Positions 1 to 8,583 of a stretch of DNA of 64,000 bases are shown in pieces. The DNA lies in contig MU867065.1 of NCBI GenBank assembly GCA_033725935.1, positions 930,001 to 994,000 on the forward strand, in the 5' to 3' direction. The first letter of the stretch is position 1, and every line of letters starts with the position of its first letter. The position numbers were made by a program, and so were the translations under genes. The stretch is from Cladorrhinum sp. PSN259. Taxonomy: Eukaryota > Ascomycota > Sordariomycetes > Sordariales > Podosporaceae. The notes under the pieces were generated by a model. It saw nothing but the letters and a program-made list of their open reading frames with translations, had not been told where the DNA came from and did no database searches.

Positions 1-1158
1 CATGATCAGGAGACTTGGTGCTATCTCAAGCAGGCCTTGCAGATTGCTTCTCGGGCTGAGATGACTGGAATTCCTATATCCTTCGAGTATATTGCAGAAA
101 TGGACCGGCTTTATACCACCCGCTGGGAGACAGTTCGTACCTATTGGGTTCACATGGGGGAGTCATGGCCTATTCCAAAGCCTAGTTGCTGGGGGTCGTT
201 TCTGTTCACGAAACACCTCCAGAGGCCCGTGCCTGTGCTGGCCATGGAAAGTCTTTTGGGCCCTAGGTGTGAAAACCTCTTAGGTGTCATGATCAACTCA
301 GCTCCACTTGGCTCTACACATGGGAGGAGATATACCAGTCCGGCGATGCTGCTTGCCGCGATGCGATACTCTTTGTTGTCGTTCTTCCGAGATGCTTTGG
401 CTAGCTACTATTCTGACCCAACACAGGAGAGAGCCAGCCCCTCAATTCCTACGTTATGCTTGGAATATCTGATCGATGGACTTCGTCACGGCGCATTTCA
501 AAGCATCGTGGACACCGACTTTGGCCACAAAACAGTCCCCGACCTGTGCCAAACGCTTTTCCTAGCCGGAGCTGACCCTAATGCTCAGCTCGAAGATCCC
601 TATACTAAAATGCCCAAAGGAACGCATTGGGCAATCCTAGCCCGGCATATCTTGAGTCAGTACTATAATGCTCTAGATCCCCATGATCTCGGAGTCAACT
701 TTGAGGGGGAACCATTGTACGGATTATGGGAGGTGTTGCTCCGAGAATTTGTGGATTTTGGAGCCAAAGTAGACACCAAGGTAAATGCAAGACCGTTTAT
801 CGACGTTGAGCCCGGCCCGTTTGGCGCACAGTTGAGGAACTTCAGATATCGTCATTCAAACTTGACCTATGCTTGGCAAACGCGAATCGTCGAACACACG
901 CGTCAACTCGAGAGTATCTTGAAATCGCCCCCCGACAGAACTAAACTGAGAAGACGCGACTCTGACGCTTTCTGGAGCAGCACCACCCAGCCTGGACAAA
1001 ACCAAATTGATCATTCTCACGCACAGATCCCTCCTGCTCCTGGGATCGCATCAAATGCCACATTCGACTTCAAGTACGACGACCCAGGCACTCCTTCCAC
1101 GCGGTTTCATAACCTGTTAAGGTTGATCTTCTGCTGCAAGACGGCGCAAAGAGAATAA
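1..1158 (+). CDS. NACHT/NLR-like protein, C-terminal part (5' truncated by window edge)
   Basis: The reading frame is open from base 1 and the first in-frame ATG is only at base 61, so the start and most of the protein lie outside the window. The visible 385 residues hold two ankyrin-like half-repeats (LFLAGADPNAQ and FVDFGAKVDTK) about 70 residues apart, then a low-complexity basic tail ending in a cysteine pair. The complete NACHT gene at 24274-27349 has the same C-terminal layout (LLLEQRSDPNE ... LLVSHGADLAA plus a basic tail). I therefore read this as the C-terminal arm of a fungal NACHT P-loop protein, a class linked to non-self recognition. The NTPase core itself cannot be seen here. 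It could also be a free ankyrin protein. Confidence 0.6.
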   Translation, partial: HDQETWCYLKQALQIASRAEMTGIPISFEYIAEMDRLYTTRWETVRTYWVHMGESWPIPKPSCWGSFLFTKHLQRPVPVLAMESLLGPRCENLLGVMINSAPLGSTHGRRYTSPAMLLAAMRYSLLSFFRDALASYYSDPTQERASPSIPTLCLEYLIDGLRHGAFQSIVDTDFGHKTVPDLCQTLFLAGADPNAQLEDPYTKMPKGTHWAILARHILSQYYNALDPHDLGVNFEGEPLYGLWEVLLREFVDFGAKVDTKVNARPFIDVEPGPFGAQLRNFRYRHSNLTYAWQTRIVEHTRQLESILKSPPDRTKLRRRDSDAFWSSTTQPGQNQIDHSHAQIPPAPGIASNATFDFKYDDPGTPSTRFHNLLRLIFCCKTAQRE

Positions 1159-1658
1159 TCATATTCTTAACAAGAGATCTTGTTGCACCGTGCGGGAAGA
1201 ATTCCCTGGGTTTGATACTGCAAGTAGCACTGTTCTTGTTGACCACGATAGTGTTGTATTGTTGGCAAATCATGGGCATCTGTCGTAACGAGCCGAATTA
1301 ATATGCTGGCCCGTGACGACCATCATACCCAAACAATATCACATGTAGATATATGCGTGGAAATGCAATCAATATTTTGAGGAAATTGATCCAATACTAC
1401 GTCATACACATGTATGATAGGTCGGGTCGGGATTAGGTTCCCACCAAGGGCGCTCATCTAGGTACGAAAATACTACCCTGACTCCGTCCCGCTTCACAAT
1501 GTTCGGCGAACTGAATGGAGTTAGGCTTGAAGTTGAGGATTTGATACATATCCCCAGGCGGGCACTTTCATGAAGCCCTCTCAGTCAAGCTTTTTCTTCG
1601 ATTTTCAAATATTTCTTTGTGTTGAAAAGAGAAAAAACAAAACGAAGATATCCCCAAA
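1159..1658. other. Intergenic, 500 bp
   Basis: This holds the 3' flank of the NACHT-like gene and the upstream region of the S58 peptidase. The last 60 bases are T- and A-rich, as usual for a fungal 5' leader. I see no gene, RNA or repeat. Confidence 0.6.
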
Positions 1659-2888
1659 ATGGCTTCATCCACTTCCACCTCATCTGGGCACCGCATGCGA
1701 ATCCGAGACCTCCTCCCCACCCTCCACCTGGGCCGCTACCAGCCTGGCCCCCTCAACTCCCTCACCGACGTGCCCGGCGTCCTGGTCCACACGGAATCAA
1801 TCCACCTCCCCGCATCACCCAGCGGCAGACCCGGGGCCGTAAACACGGGCGTAACCACCATCCTCCCCCGCAGTGACTTCTTCGACAAAGCCTGCTACGC
1901 GGGAATCTTCCGCTTCAACGGCTCGGGCGAACTAACAGGCAGCCACTGGATCGAGGAGACGGGCCTGCTGCACTCGCCCGTCATCCTCACAAACTCCTTT
2001 GCGGTCGGTGCGTGCTACCAGGGCATATACGAGTACGCCATCCGCGAGTACAGCGACGAGAACGGCAGGGCGGGCTGGTTCATGCTCCCCGTCGTGGGCG
2101 AGACCTTTGACGGGTTCCTGAACGACATCAGCAGCATCGTCGTGAAACCGGAGCACGTGGTGAGGGGCATCGGGCTGGCTTCGTCGGAGAGGGTGGCCGA
2201 GGGTAACACGGGCGGGGGCACCGGCATGATCTGTCACTTCTTCAAGGGCGGGACCGGGTCCAGCAGCAGGGTCATTTCGGGTTTCGATCATTCTGCGGAC
2301 TCCGAGGAGGGACAGAAGCGAAAGAACTACACCGTCGCCGCGCTGGTGCAGGCGAATTACGGCAGACCTGACGCGCTGAGGATAGGGGGCGCACCGATCG
2401 GGAGACTCCTGCAGCAGGAGAAAGAACAGGATGATGAGAAAAAAAAGGCAGCGCTGAAGGAGCTGGAAGACGAAAAGAACAGAAAGGACGGGAGCATCAT
2501 TGTCATTATTGCTACCGATGCGCCGTTGCATCCTCTGCAGCTGCAGCGAGTGGCCAAGAGGGCGACTGTCGGGTTGTCGAGGGTCGGCGGCGTGGGACAC
2601 AACCCCTCCGGTGACATCTTTTTGGCATTCTCAACCGCCGCAAAGATCCCGGTGCAGACGGTGACTGCCAACAAGAGGACGGTGGACCCTTGGTCACCCA
2701 CGCCGCTGGACGTGCAAGTGCTGGACGATCAGACTATTAACGCCATTTTCGAGGGTGCGGCGGATGCGACCGAGGAGGCGATTTACAATGCCTTGTGCAT
2801 GGCCGAGACTATGACGGGCCTCGATGGGCATGTGGTTGAGGCCTTGCCGTTGGACAGGGTGAAGGAGCTCATGGAAAAGTATCTGTAA
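1659..2888 (+). CDS. Peptidase family S58 (DmpA/BapA-type aminopeptidase)
   Basis: A single-exon 409-aa protein. N-terminal-nucleophile hydrolases of family S58 (L-aminopeptidase/D-esterase DmpA, beta-peptidyl aminopeptidase BapA) are made as a precursor that cuts itself just before the catalytic serine. Family motifs are visible: LTDVPGVLVH (35-44), the NTGVTTILPR region (62-71), a GNTGGGTGM glycine loop (182-190) and the nucleophile block DGSIIVIIATDAPL with Ser279 expected to become the N-terminus of the small subunit. A very charged stretch (residues 252-277, rich in K, E and D) sits directly before this cleavage point and looks like an insertion. The ATG at 1659 follows an A-rich leader; Met13 is an alternative start. 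There is no signal peptide, so the protein is probably cytosolic. The physiological substrate is not predictable. Confidence 0.88.
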   Translation: MASSTSTSSGHRMRIRDLLPTLHLGRYQPGPLNSLTDVPGVLVHTESIHLPASPSGRPGAVNTGVTTILPRSDFFDKACYAGIFRFNGSGELTGSHWIEETGLLHSPVILTNSFAVGACYQGIYEYAIREYSDENGRAGWFMLPVVGETFDGFLNDISSIVVKPEHVVRGIGLASSERVAEGNTGGGTGMICHFFKGGTGSSSRVISGFDHSADSEEGQKRKNYTVAALVQANYGRPDALRIGGAPIGRLLQQEKEQDDEKKKAALKELEDEKNRKDGSIIVIIATDAPLHPLQLQRVAKRATVGLSRVGGVGHNPSGDIFLAFSTAAKIPVQTVTANKRTVDPWSPTPLDVQVLDDQTINAIFEGAADATEEAIYNALCMAETMTGLDGHVVEALPLDRVKELMEKYL

Positions 2889-3045
2889 GACAACAAAAAG
2901 TGCGGTCGTGCACCGCGAGAAAATGTCACCCATTTATCATGTGATATTCCTTCCGTATCGTGGATGCCTCATGCCACTGTTACCGCTCCCAACACCAAAA
3001 AAACCTCATGGTGATGGGAGACACCGGAGTGTGACCCCAAAACCC

Positions 3046-3051
3046 TATAAA
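3046..3051 (+). promoter_or_regulatory. TATA box of the small secreted protein gene
   Basis: TATAAA lies 77 bases before the ATG at 3128, in a position normal for a fungal core promoter, and suggests regulated expression. Confidence 0.5.
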
Positions 3052-3127
3052 GACAAAGTGCCCATGACTCTACACCGAGCACCTCAACCTTAGAGTCCCT
3101 AACTAAAAAATACTAAAACACATCCCG

Positions 3128-3541
3128 ATGCGCCTTCTCTTCCTGATTAAAACCTTTCTCCCCATGGTGGTGGCCACCTCGGATCCCTTGCCCCCATCAC
3201 AGACGGGATGTGTTACTGCGACCACCCCCCTTCTCGTCGCTGACACCATTTCAGCAGCCCAGTCGCTCGCCTCCTACTGCGCAAAACTCGGTCCAGTAAC
3301 CGAATGGACCAAGCTGTCGTGGGTGCACAACCGCTCGCGGGTCTACATGTGCAACTACAACTGGTGGCGCTGGGATTCTTGCGGGTATGATGAGATTTGG
3401 GCTGCCTGGCTCGCCATACAGGAGAGGTGCGGACTGGCGACCGGAGGGTGGATATTTTACCCCGAGTGGGACAGGACCAAAATTGGAGGGAAAACGATTG
3501 GATTTGATGACAAGGCGAATAAATGGTGCTCGAACCTTTGA
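3128..3541 (+). CDS. Small secreted cysteine-rich protein
   Basis: A 137-aa single-exon protein with a hydrophobic N-terminal signal (about residues 1-17) and six cysteines (28, 51, 75, 85, 101, 134), which could form three disulfides. The middle is rich in Trp and Tyr (YNWWRWDSCGYDEIW), followed by a GGW turn. No enzyme motif is visible. Length, secretion and six cysteines fit a small secreted protein or effector-like protein of fungi. I do not recognise the family firmly and give no function. A good TATA box stands upstream. Confidence 0.65.
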   Translation: MRLLFLIKTFLPMVVATSDPLPPSQTGCVTATTPLLVADTISAAQSLASYCAKLGPVTEWTKLSWVHNRSRVYMCNYNWWRWDSCGYDEIWAAWLAIQERCGLATGGWIFYPEWDRTKIGGKTIGFDDKANKWCSNL

Positions 3542-3701
3542 CTGTTGGAATTTGGGCCAAGGGAGAGAATATTGACAACGTGTTTCCCGAAAACAAAGAC
3601 AAAACTGGATTATAGAATTAATACTGCAATCCCTAAACGCCCGGTATCTACAGTTTCTTTTTCCAACTGCTTGGTATCATACATCCATCCCCGTCAAATT
3701 A

Positions 3702-4826
3702 TTACTGCCTCTCAAAAACCTGCTTCAAGTAGTTGCAACACTCGGTGTATACCTGTTCGCTTCCCGGCGCCGGCTTCGTTGGATCGGGTGATTTGTCCCA
3801 AGCATGTGGCACCCCAAGAATCATTTTGTGCTTGACTTCTCTCGAGATGGGCTGCCTCCCCAACCTCTCGGCCAATTGTTGGCCTTCTTTTTGTAGCATG
3901 TCCCATTCACACGTGTAAAAAATGATGGTGTCGGGCATGGACTCGATGAGTTGTTGGTCGGTCGCCTTGCTGGGGCTCAAGAATGGACTTGCGAGGTTAA
4001 GGTCGGACGGATACAGGTAAGCGGCATCGAAGAGTGACGTCAGCGTGGGCGGCAGGGTTTGATCAGGTCTAACGGAGGCGGCGCGCTTGACTTCGCGGGA
4101 TGTTGTGTAATCACAAATCGGATACCATGTCGCAAGAGCACGAAGGCGGTGGTCCGGCACAATCTCCCCAGAAGCCCTTAGAGACTTTAGGTGTTCTGAC
4201 AGACAGATTGGGGAAGTGATGGCAATATTTCCCCCTGCCGAGAACCCAGACGTGGCGAGCTTGAAAGGGTCAATATGCAGCTCCTCAGCGTTGCGGATCA
4301 CATAAAGAATTGCATCGGCGCCATCCTCGACCGCCACGGGGAAAGGATATTCGGGACTGAGGCGATAATCGACGCACACGTAAACAGCGTTGCATTTTTC
4401 GAGAACGAATCGACCGAATCGGGAGTCGTCAGTGGCGCTGCCAATGGTGAAACCGCCGCCGTGGAAGTTGATGACAGCAGGGAACTTTTTTCCAGACTTC
4501 TTTGCCTGGTTGTAACCTTTGGGAGTGTAGAATTGGACGGTAAAGTTGCCCTTGCTTTTGGAGATGGTGGAAGGAATTGTCTTGGTGAATGATGGATTCG
4601 GTGGTCGTGGTGGTGCCAGACAGTGGAGAGACATGCCAATGACCTGCAGGGACCTCCACCACCCAGCCGACATGCGGAGCCAAAATCGTGAAGGAGGTTT
4701 CTCACCAACGGCATCTTTGGCAGTCTCGAGGGGTTTCTTTTGTTCTTCGGTCGGTTCGGGGGGTTTTTCGGTGCTGGCGAATGATTTTGGGACCGGGATG
4801 CCATCGACAGTTGGTATCGTGGTCAT
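3702..4826 (-). CDS. Alpha/beta-hydrolase fold-3 (HSL-type) esterase; candidate ErdH-like partner of ErdS
   Basis: A 374-aa single-exon hydrolase of the hormone-sensitive-lipase family. The oxyanion-hole motif HGGGF is at 122-126, the nucleophile elbow GFSAGG at 194-199 (Ser196), the likely acid is Asp309 in EWDML and the base is His341 in VPHAWD, so the triad is complete. The ATG has a strong context (CCACCATGA). A mildly hydrophobic stretch at about 56-72 could touch membranes; no signal peptide is seen. The gene is divergent from the AspRS-DUF2156 gene and shares its promoter region. A specific ester hydrolase, ErdH, is known to remove aspartate from ergosteryl-aspartate. That this gene is ErdH is an inference from fold and neighbourhood; it could be an unrelated esterase. 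Confidence 0.85.
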   Translation of the reverse strand: MTTIPTVDGIPVPKSFASTEKPPEPTEEQKKPLETAKDAVGEKPPSRFWLRMSAGWWRSLQVIGMSLHCLAPPRPPNPSFTKTIPSTISKSKGNFTVQFYTPKGYNQAKKSGKKFPAVINFHGGGFTIGSATDDSRFGRFVLEKCNAVYVCVDYRLSPEYPFPVAVEDGADAILYVIRNAEELHIDPFKLATSGFSAGGNIAITSPICLSEHLKSLRASGEIVPDHRLRALATWYPICDYTTSREVKRAASVRPDQTLPPTLTSLFDAAYLYPSDLNLASPFLSPSKATDQQLIESMPDTIIFYTCEWDMLQKEGQQLAERLGRQPISREVKHKMILGVPHAWDKSPDPTKPAPGSEQVYTECCNYLKQVFERQ

Positions 4827-5230
4827 GGTGGAATTTCAGTGGTTTGCTGTTCTTAGCGGCGATGGTGGCAAGCAGTTACAGTGGGTGTTTAAGGGCTTTT
4901 GGATATTGCTGGGATCAGCACTTTGTTCACTGCTTTGGGTATCTCAAATTGGGAGATTGAATGAAAATGTATTACTATCGAGAGAAAGGTCCAAAAGAGA
5001 ATTGCTTCACTGTTGTAGAAAGGAGTGAGAACAAATGTTCAATATCCCGGCTTTGGATCAGTGAATTCAAAACAGCAAACGGTCCTTGGCGCCATTGATG
5101 TCATGCTCGTTAGCTTCAAAGCCTCCTCACTTGCATAATCGGCGGGGTGTCCGCTCCGAAACTCAAGATCAGTCATGTGACACCGCGTTGGTCTCCACCC
5201 TCCACTCCCATAATCGCGATTCTTGGTCCA

Positions 5231-5251
5231 TGACGTCATGATGTGACGTCA
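5231..5251. promoter_or_regulatory. Paired CRE/ATF elements (TGACGTCA x2)
   Basis: Two perfect TGACGTCA octamers occupy 5231-5238 and 5244-5251, 13 bp from start to start. This palindrome is the known target of fungal bZIP factors of the ATF/CREB type and is also bound by Gcn4/CPC1-type factors. That it acts on the flanking genes is inferred. Confidence 0.6.
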
Positions 5252-5725
5252 ACCGGCCCTCGTAGTGACCAGGAGCATCCCCGGAAAGAAAGCTCCGCCT
5301 TGCTGTCAGAAGGGCATGAAGGGGATCGTCCGAACACATCGATGACACTTGGAAACATGTTGTGCAAATGCCGGGATCCGAAAAATGCTTGAATGCGTTG
5401 GCGAATCCCCCTGAAAATGGCTGGTTATTCCCGCCTGGCTTGGCCAGGAGGGTGTGATGAGAGTCCAAAAATAATCCGAGACTTGTCCGGGCGAACCAGC
5501 GCGCTATTGTGTTTCCTGATCAACTGGAAAAACTTGCACGCGCGGCATTGCATAGGTTAGGTGGCGCCGGTACCTTGGTAGCTTCAGGAAGATTCGTCAC
5601 CAAGAAATTTTGACATGGCGTTTTGTTGACTTTTATAAACATATTCGTCTCCCTCTCCTTTTTTCCCAACTTTTTTTTTTCTCCACCGCCACAACTCTGC
5701 TTATCCTTTTCGTTGACAAGCAAAT

Positions 5726-5739
5726 CCCTGACGTCAGGG
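5726..5739. promoter_or_regulatory. 14-bp palindrome with CRE core upstream of AspRS-DUF2156
   Basis: CCCTGACGTCAGGG is a perfect 14-bp inverted repeat with the TGACGTCA core at 5729-5736, 76 bp before the ATG at 5815. It is the third copy of the octamer in this promoter. Confidence 0.6.
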
Positions 5740-5814
5740 CCGCCACTGTTGTGGAACTGATTTTCAGCACATCACGAAAAGTCTTCTTTCCAATAACCTC
5801 ATCCCGTCGCCAAC

Positions 5815-8583
5815 ATGTCGCCGGGTGGTCTCAAAAAGCCACTCCTGGCTCTCAACCGCATTATTGGCCATGCATCCGCCAAAAACCACATGCTCAAGCC
5901 CAAGATTGGCAATATCGCTGCCCTCGATGCCGATCCCCACAAGGACAAGAAGTTACAAAGAGCCCTGGAAAAGCGTGTCAAGCAAGACGAACAAGAACAA
6001 GAGAGGAGGTCTTTTCAACAACGTCGCAAGGATGAGGAGGAGAAGGCCCTAGAGAGTGACGACCCCGACATTGCCGCCCGCTATGGCACCAGGACTAGCG
6101 ACGTCTTGGAGGAGACCGACTCCATCCAGCTCGTAGCATCGACCCCCGAAGCCTCCGGGAAGCCCATCTCTTTCATTGCTCGAATCCACCACATCCGATG
6201 CCTCAGCTCCAAGCTTGCCTTCATCGTCTTCCGCGAGCAGATTGAAACTATACAAGGTGTGCTGGCATATGAGCCAGGCAGGATATCCGAGAACTTTGTG
6301 AGATGGGCTGAGCACCTGACCACCGAGGGCTACGTCCATGTCCAAGGAACCTTGCAGACACCACCAGAGGAGATCAAGGGGTGCTCAATCAAGGATTTGG
6401 AAGTTCACATCGACAGCATGCACGTTGTTGTGCCCGTGCAAGAGCATCTTCCCGTGGACGTCTTCAGCATCGACCACGTCGAGATGGACGCCGAGACTCA
6501 CCAACTCGAGTCCTTGGCATCGACGAGGGTTCGCGTTTCCAACCGTATCGCTTTCTTGCGCACGCCCACTGCTCAGTCCATCTTTAGGATTAACAGTGCC
6601 ATTTGCAGCATTTTCCGGTCAACTCTTGAGCAGCATGGGTTTATTGAGATCCACACCCCCAAGCTGATGCCCGCGGCTACAGAATCCGGTGCCGAGGTCT
6701 TCAAGGCTAATTACTTTGGCCGCACCGCATTCCTTGCTCAAAGCCCTCAGTTGTCAAAGCAGCTGAGCATATCGGCTGATTTCGGCCGTGTGTTCGAGAT
6801 TGGCCCAGTCTTCCGCGCTGAAGACAGCAATACGCATCGTCATTTGACCGAGTACACCGGCCTGGACCTGGAGATGTCCATCAACAGCGACTACCACGAG
6901 GCTCTCAACATCATTGATTCCATGATGAAGAACATTTTCAAGGGCATTTACACCAGATTCCGTCGTGAGATCGAGATCATCAAGACTCGTTTCCCCCACG
7001 AGGACCTTGTTTGGTTGGACAAGACTCCGGTGTTGACCTTTGCCGAAGCGGTGGGTTTGCTTAATGCCTCCGGGTGGACTGATGACCACGGCCGTCAGGC
7101 ATCTCCGTTTGAGGACCTCAGCACTCGGGCAGAGATCCGCCTTGGAGAAGTCATCAAGGAAAAGTACAAGACGGACTACTACATTATCGACAAGTTCCCT
7201 GCCTCGGCCCGCCCCTTCTACACCCACCTCGATAGCCAAGACCCAAACTACACCAACTCTTTCGACATCTTCTTGAGAGGTCAAGAAATCACCACTGGCG
7301 GCCAGCGTATCCATCGTCCCGAGGTCCTCATTGAGCGCATGAAGAAAGCCGGTATTGAGCCCCACGGTATGGCCGAGTACCTCCAGGGCTTCGAGTTCGG
7401 TGTTCTTCCCCACGCCGGCTGTGGTATCGGTTTGGAGCGACTCGTGTTCCTCCTCCTCAATCTCGGCGACATCCGCAATGCCTCTCTCTTCCCTCGCGAT
7501 CCCAAGTCCCTCCCAGAACAAAAGCAAACAGTTGTCCAGCTCCCCCACCCAGAAGCTGACACAATTCGCTTCGCCTACGACTTTGAGCACGGATACCTCA
7601 CCAAAGACCCTGAAACTGGCAAGCCACAGTACCCTTCGGTCGAAAAGCTTATTGCCAACTACGGCGATGCGACCAACACCTCTTGGCTTGACGACCGCTA
7701 CAAGGTTTGGCGGCATGAGGAAACGGGCGCGGCAATCGGGTACGCCGAGGAAAACGGTTACGCCCTTGTCATGGGCAATCCCCTTTGCGACTCCCGTCAA
7801 TACCCCCTTGTTATTCGCGCTTTCTTAAAGTATATGCGTCAGCAAAAGGATCTTCGACCTTTGTGGCTGCTCGTCTCCTCCGAGATTGAAGAAATTCTCG
7901 GTGACAGATTAGGATGGCGAACTCTAAGCTGCGTGGCCGAGGAGCGTGTTCCTATTGGGGAGGCGAAGAGGGTAGCCAAGAAAGAGAGGCAGGCCGAAGA
8001 TGCTGGTGTAACGATCCATGAGCAGCCTATTGATCAGCCAATGTCTGAGGAGATGATGAAGAGGATTGATAAACGGATCCAGGACTGGAAAGCATCACGC
8101 AAGGGCACGCAGGTGCACATTACCGAGGTCAGGCCGTGGATTGACATGGAGCACCGTCGGTACTTGTGGGCCGAGACAAAGGAGGGCGAGATTGCCGCTT
8201 TTGTTATTCTGCACAAGCTCTCGCCACAGAATGGCTATCAGATCAAGTTCGCCTTGGACTTTCCTGATTCGCCAACCGGAACAATCGAGGCTTTGATCTC
8301 GGCGAGCATCCAGATGTTGGCCAAGGCTGGTATCCAGAACGTCACTTTTGGCGCCGGAGCCCTGCCCGAGATGGTTACTGGTGGTAACCTGGATGGTGTG
8401 AGGGCCAAGATCCTCAGCAAGACGTACAAGACGGTTGCTCAGCAGTTGAAGCTGGTTAACAAGAGCGAGTTTAGAGAGAAGTTTGGCACCAAGCATGATT
8501 TGGTGTACATATGCTATCCATTTATGGGGTTGGGAGTCAGCGGGGCTAGGACTTTGATCAAGTTCTTTGAGGATGAGATGTGA
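5815..8583 (+). CDS. erdS: Aspartyl-tRNA synthetase-DUF2156 fusion (ergosteryl-3beta-O-L-aspartate synthase)
   Basis: A 922-aa single-exon protein with two enzymes in one chain. Residues 1-100 are a charged, lysine-rich extension like that of eukaryotic AspRS. About 110-215 is the OB-fold anticodon-binding domain. About 230-575 is a class II catalytic core with motif 2 (FRAEDSNTHRH, Arg334 just after Phe333) and motif 3 (GIGLER, Arg542), followed by the AspRS hallmark LFPRDP. From about 605 to 917 follows a DUF2156 aminoacyl-tRNA transferase domain. This exact fusion is the published fungal enzyme ErdS: the synthetase charges tRNA-Asp and DUF2156 moves aspartate to the 3beta-hydroxyl of ergosterol. 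Nothing is truncated. The ATG lies in a good context (CCAACATGTC). A separate housekeeping AspRS is expected elsewhere in the genome. Confidence 0.93.
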   Translation: MSPGGLKKPLLALNRIIGHASAKNHMLKPKIGNIAALDADPHKDKKLQRALEKRVKQDEQEQERRSFQQRRKDEEEKALESDDPDIAARYGTRTSDVLEETDSIQLVASTPEASGKPISFIARIHHIRCLSSKLAFIVFREQIETIQGVLAYEPGRISENFVRWAEHLTTEGYVHVQGTLQTPPEEIKGCSIKDLEVHIDSMHVVVPVQEHLPVDVFSIDHVEMDAETHQLESLASTRVRVSNRIAFLRTPTAQSIFRINSAICSIFRSTLEQHGFIEIHTPKLMPAATESGAEVFKANYFGRTAFLAQSPQLSKQLSISADFGRVFEIGPVFRAEDSNTHRHLTEYTGLDLEMSINSDYHEALNIIDSMMKNIFKGIYTRFRREIEIIKTRFPHEDLVWLDKTPVLTFAEAVGLLNASGWTDDHGRQASPFEDLSTRAEIRLGEVIKEKYKTDYYIIDKFPASARPFYTHLDSQDPNYTNSFDIFLRGQEITTGGQRIHRPEVLIERMKKAGIEPHGMAEYLQGFEFGVLPHAGCGIGLERLVFLLLNLGDIRNASLFPRDPKSLPEQKQTVVQLPHPEADTIRFAYDFEHGYLTKDPETGKPQYPSVEKLIANYGDATNTSWLDDRYKVWRHEETGAAIGYAEENGYALVMGNPLCDSRQYPLVIRAFLKYMRQQKDLRPLWLLVSSEIEEILGDRLGWRTLSCVAEERVPIGEAKRVAKKERQAEDAGVTIHEQPIDQPMSEEMMKRIDKRIQDWKASRKGTQVHITEVRPWIDMEHRRYLWAETKEGEIAAFVILHKLSPQNGYQIKFALDFPDSPTGTIEALISASIQMLAKAGIQNVTFGAGALPEMVTGGNLDGVRAKILSKTYKTVAQQLKLVNKSEFREKFGTKHDLVYICYPFMGLGVSGARTLIKFFEDEM

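Larger units (their letters stand above)
4827..5814. other. Divergent intergenic region between hydrolase and AspRS-DUF2156 gene
   Basis: 988 bp separate the two divergent ATGs. The region contains three perfect TGACGTCA palindromes (listed separately) and a T-rich pyrimidine tract at about 5650-5690 close to the AspRS gene, typical of strong fungal promoters. ORFs here are short and look random. Confidence 0.6.

Noticed and set aside
1932..2600. 222-codon minus-strand ORF over the S58 gene
   Set aside because: Antisense shadow of GC-rich coding DNA; Arg/Pro/His-rich text.
6754..7800. 348-codon minus-strand ORF inside the ErdS gene
   Set aside because: Mirror frame of a well-supported coding exon; Val/Leu/Glu-rich with no domain.
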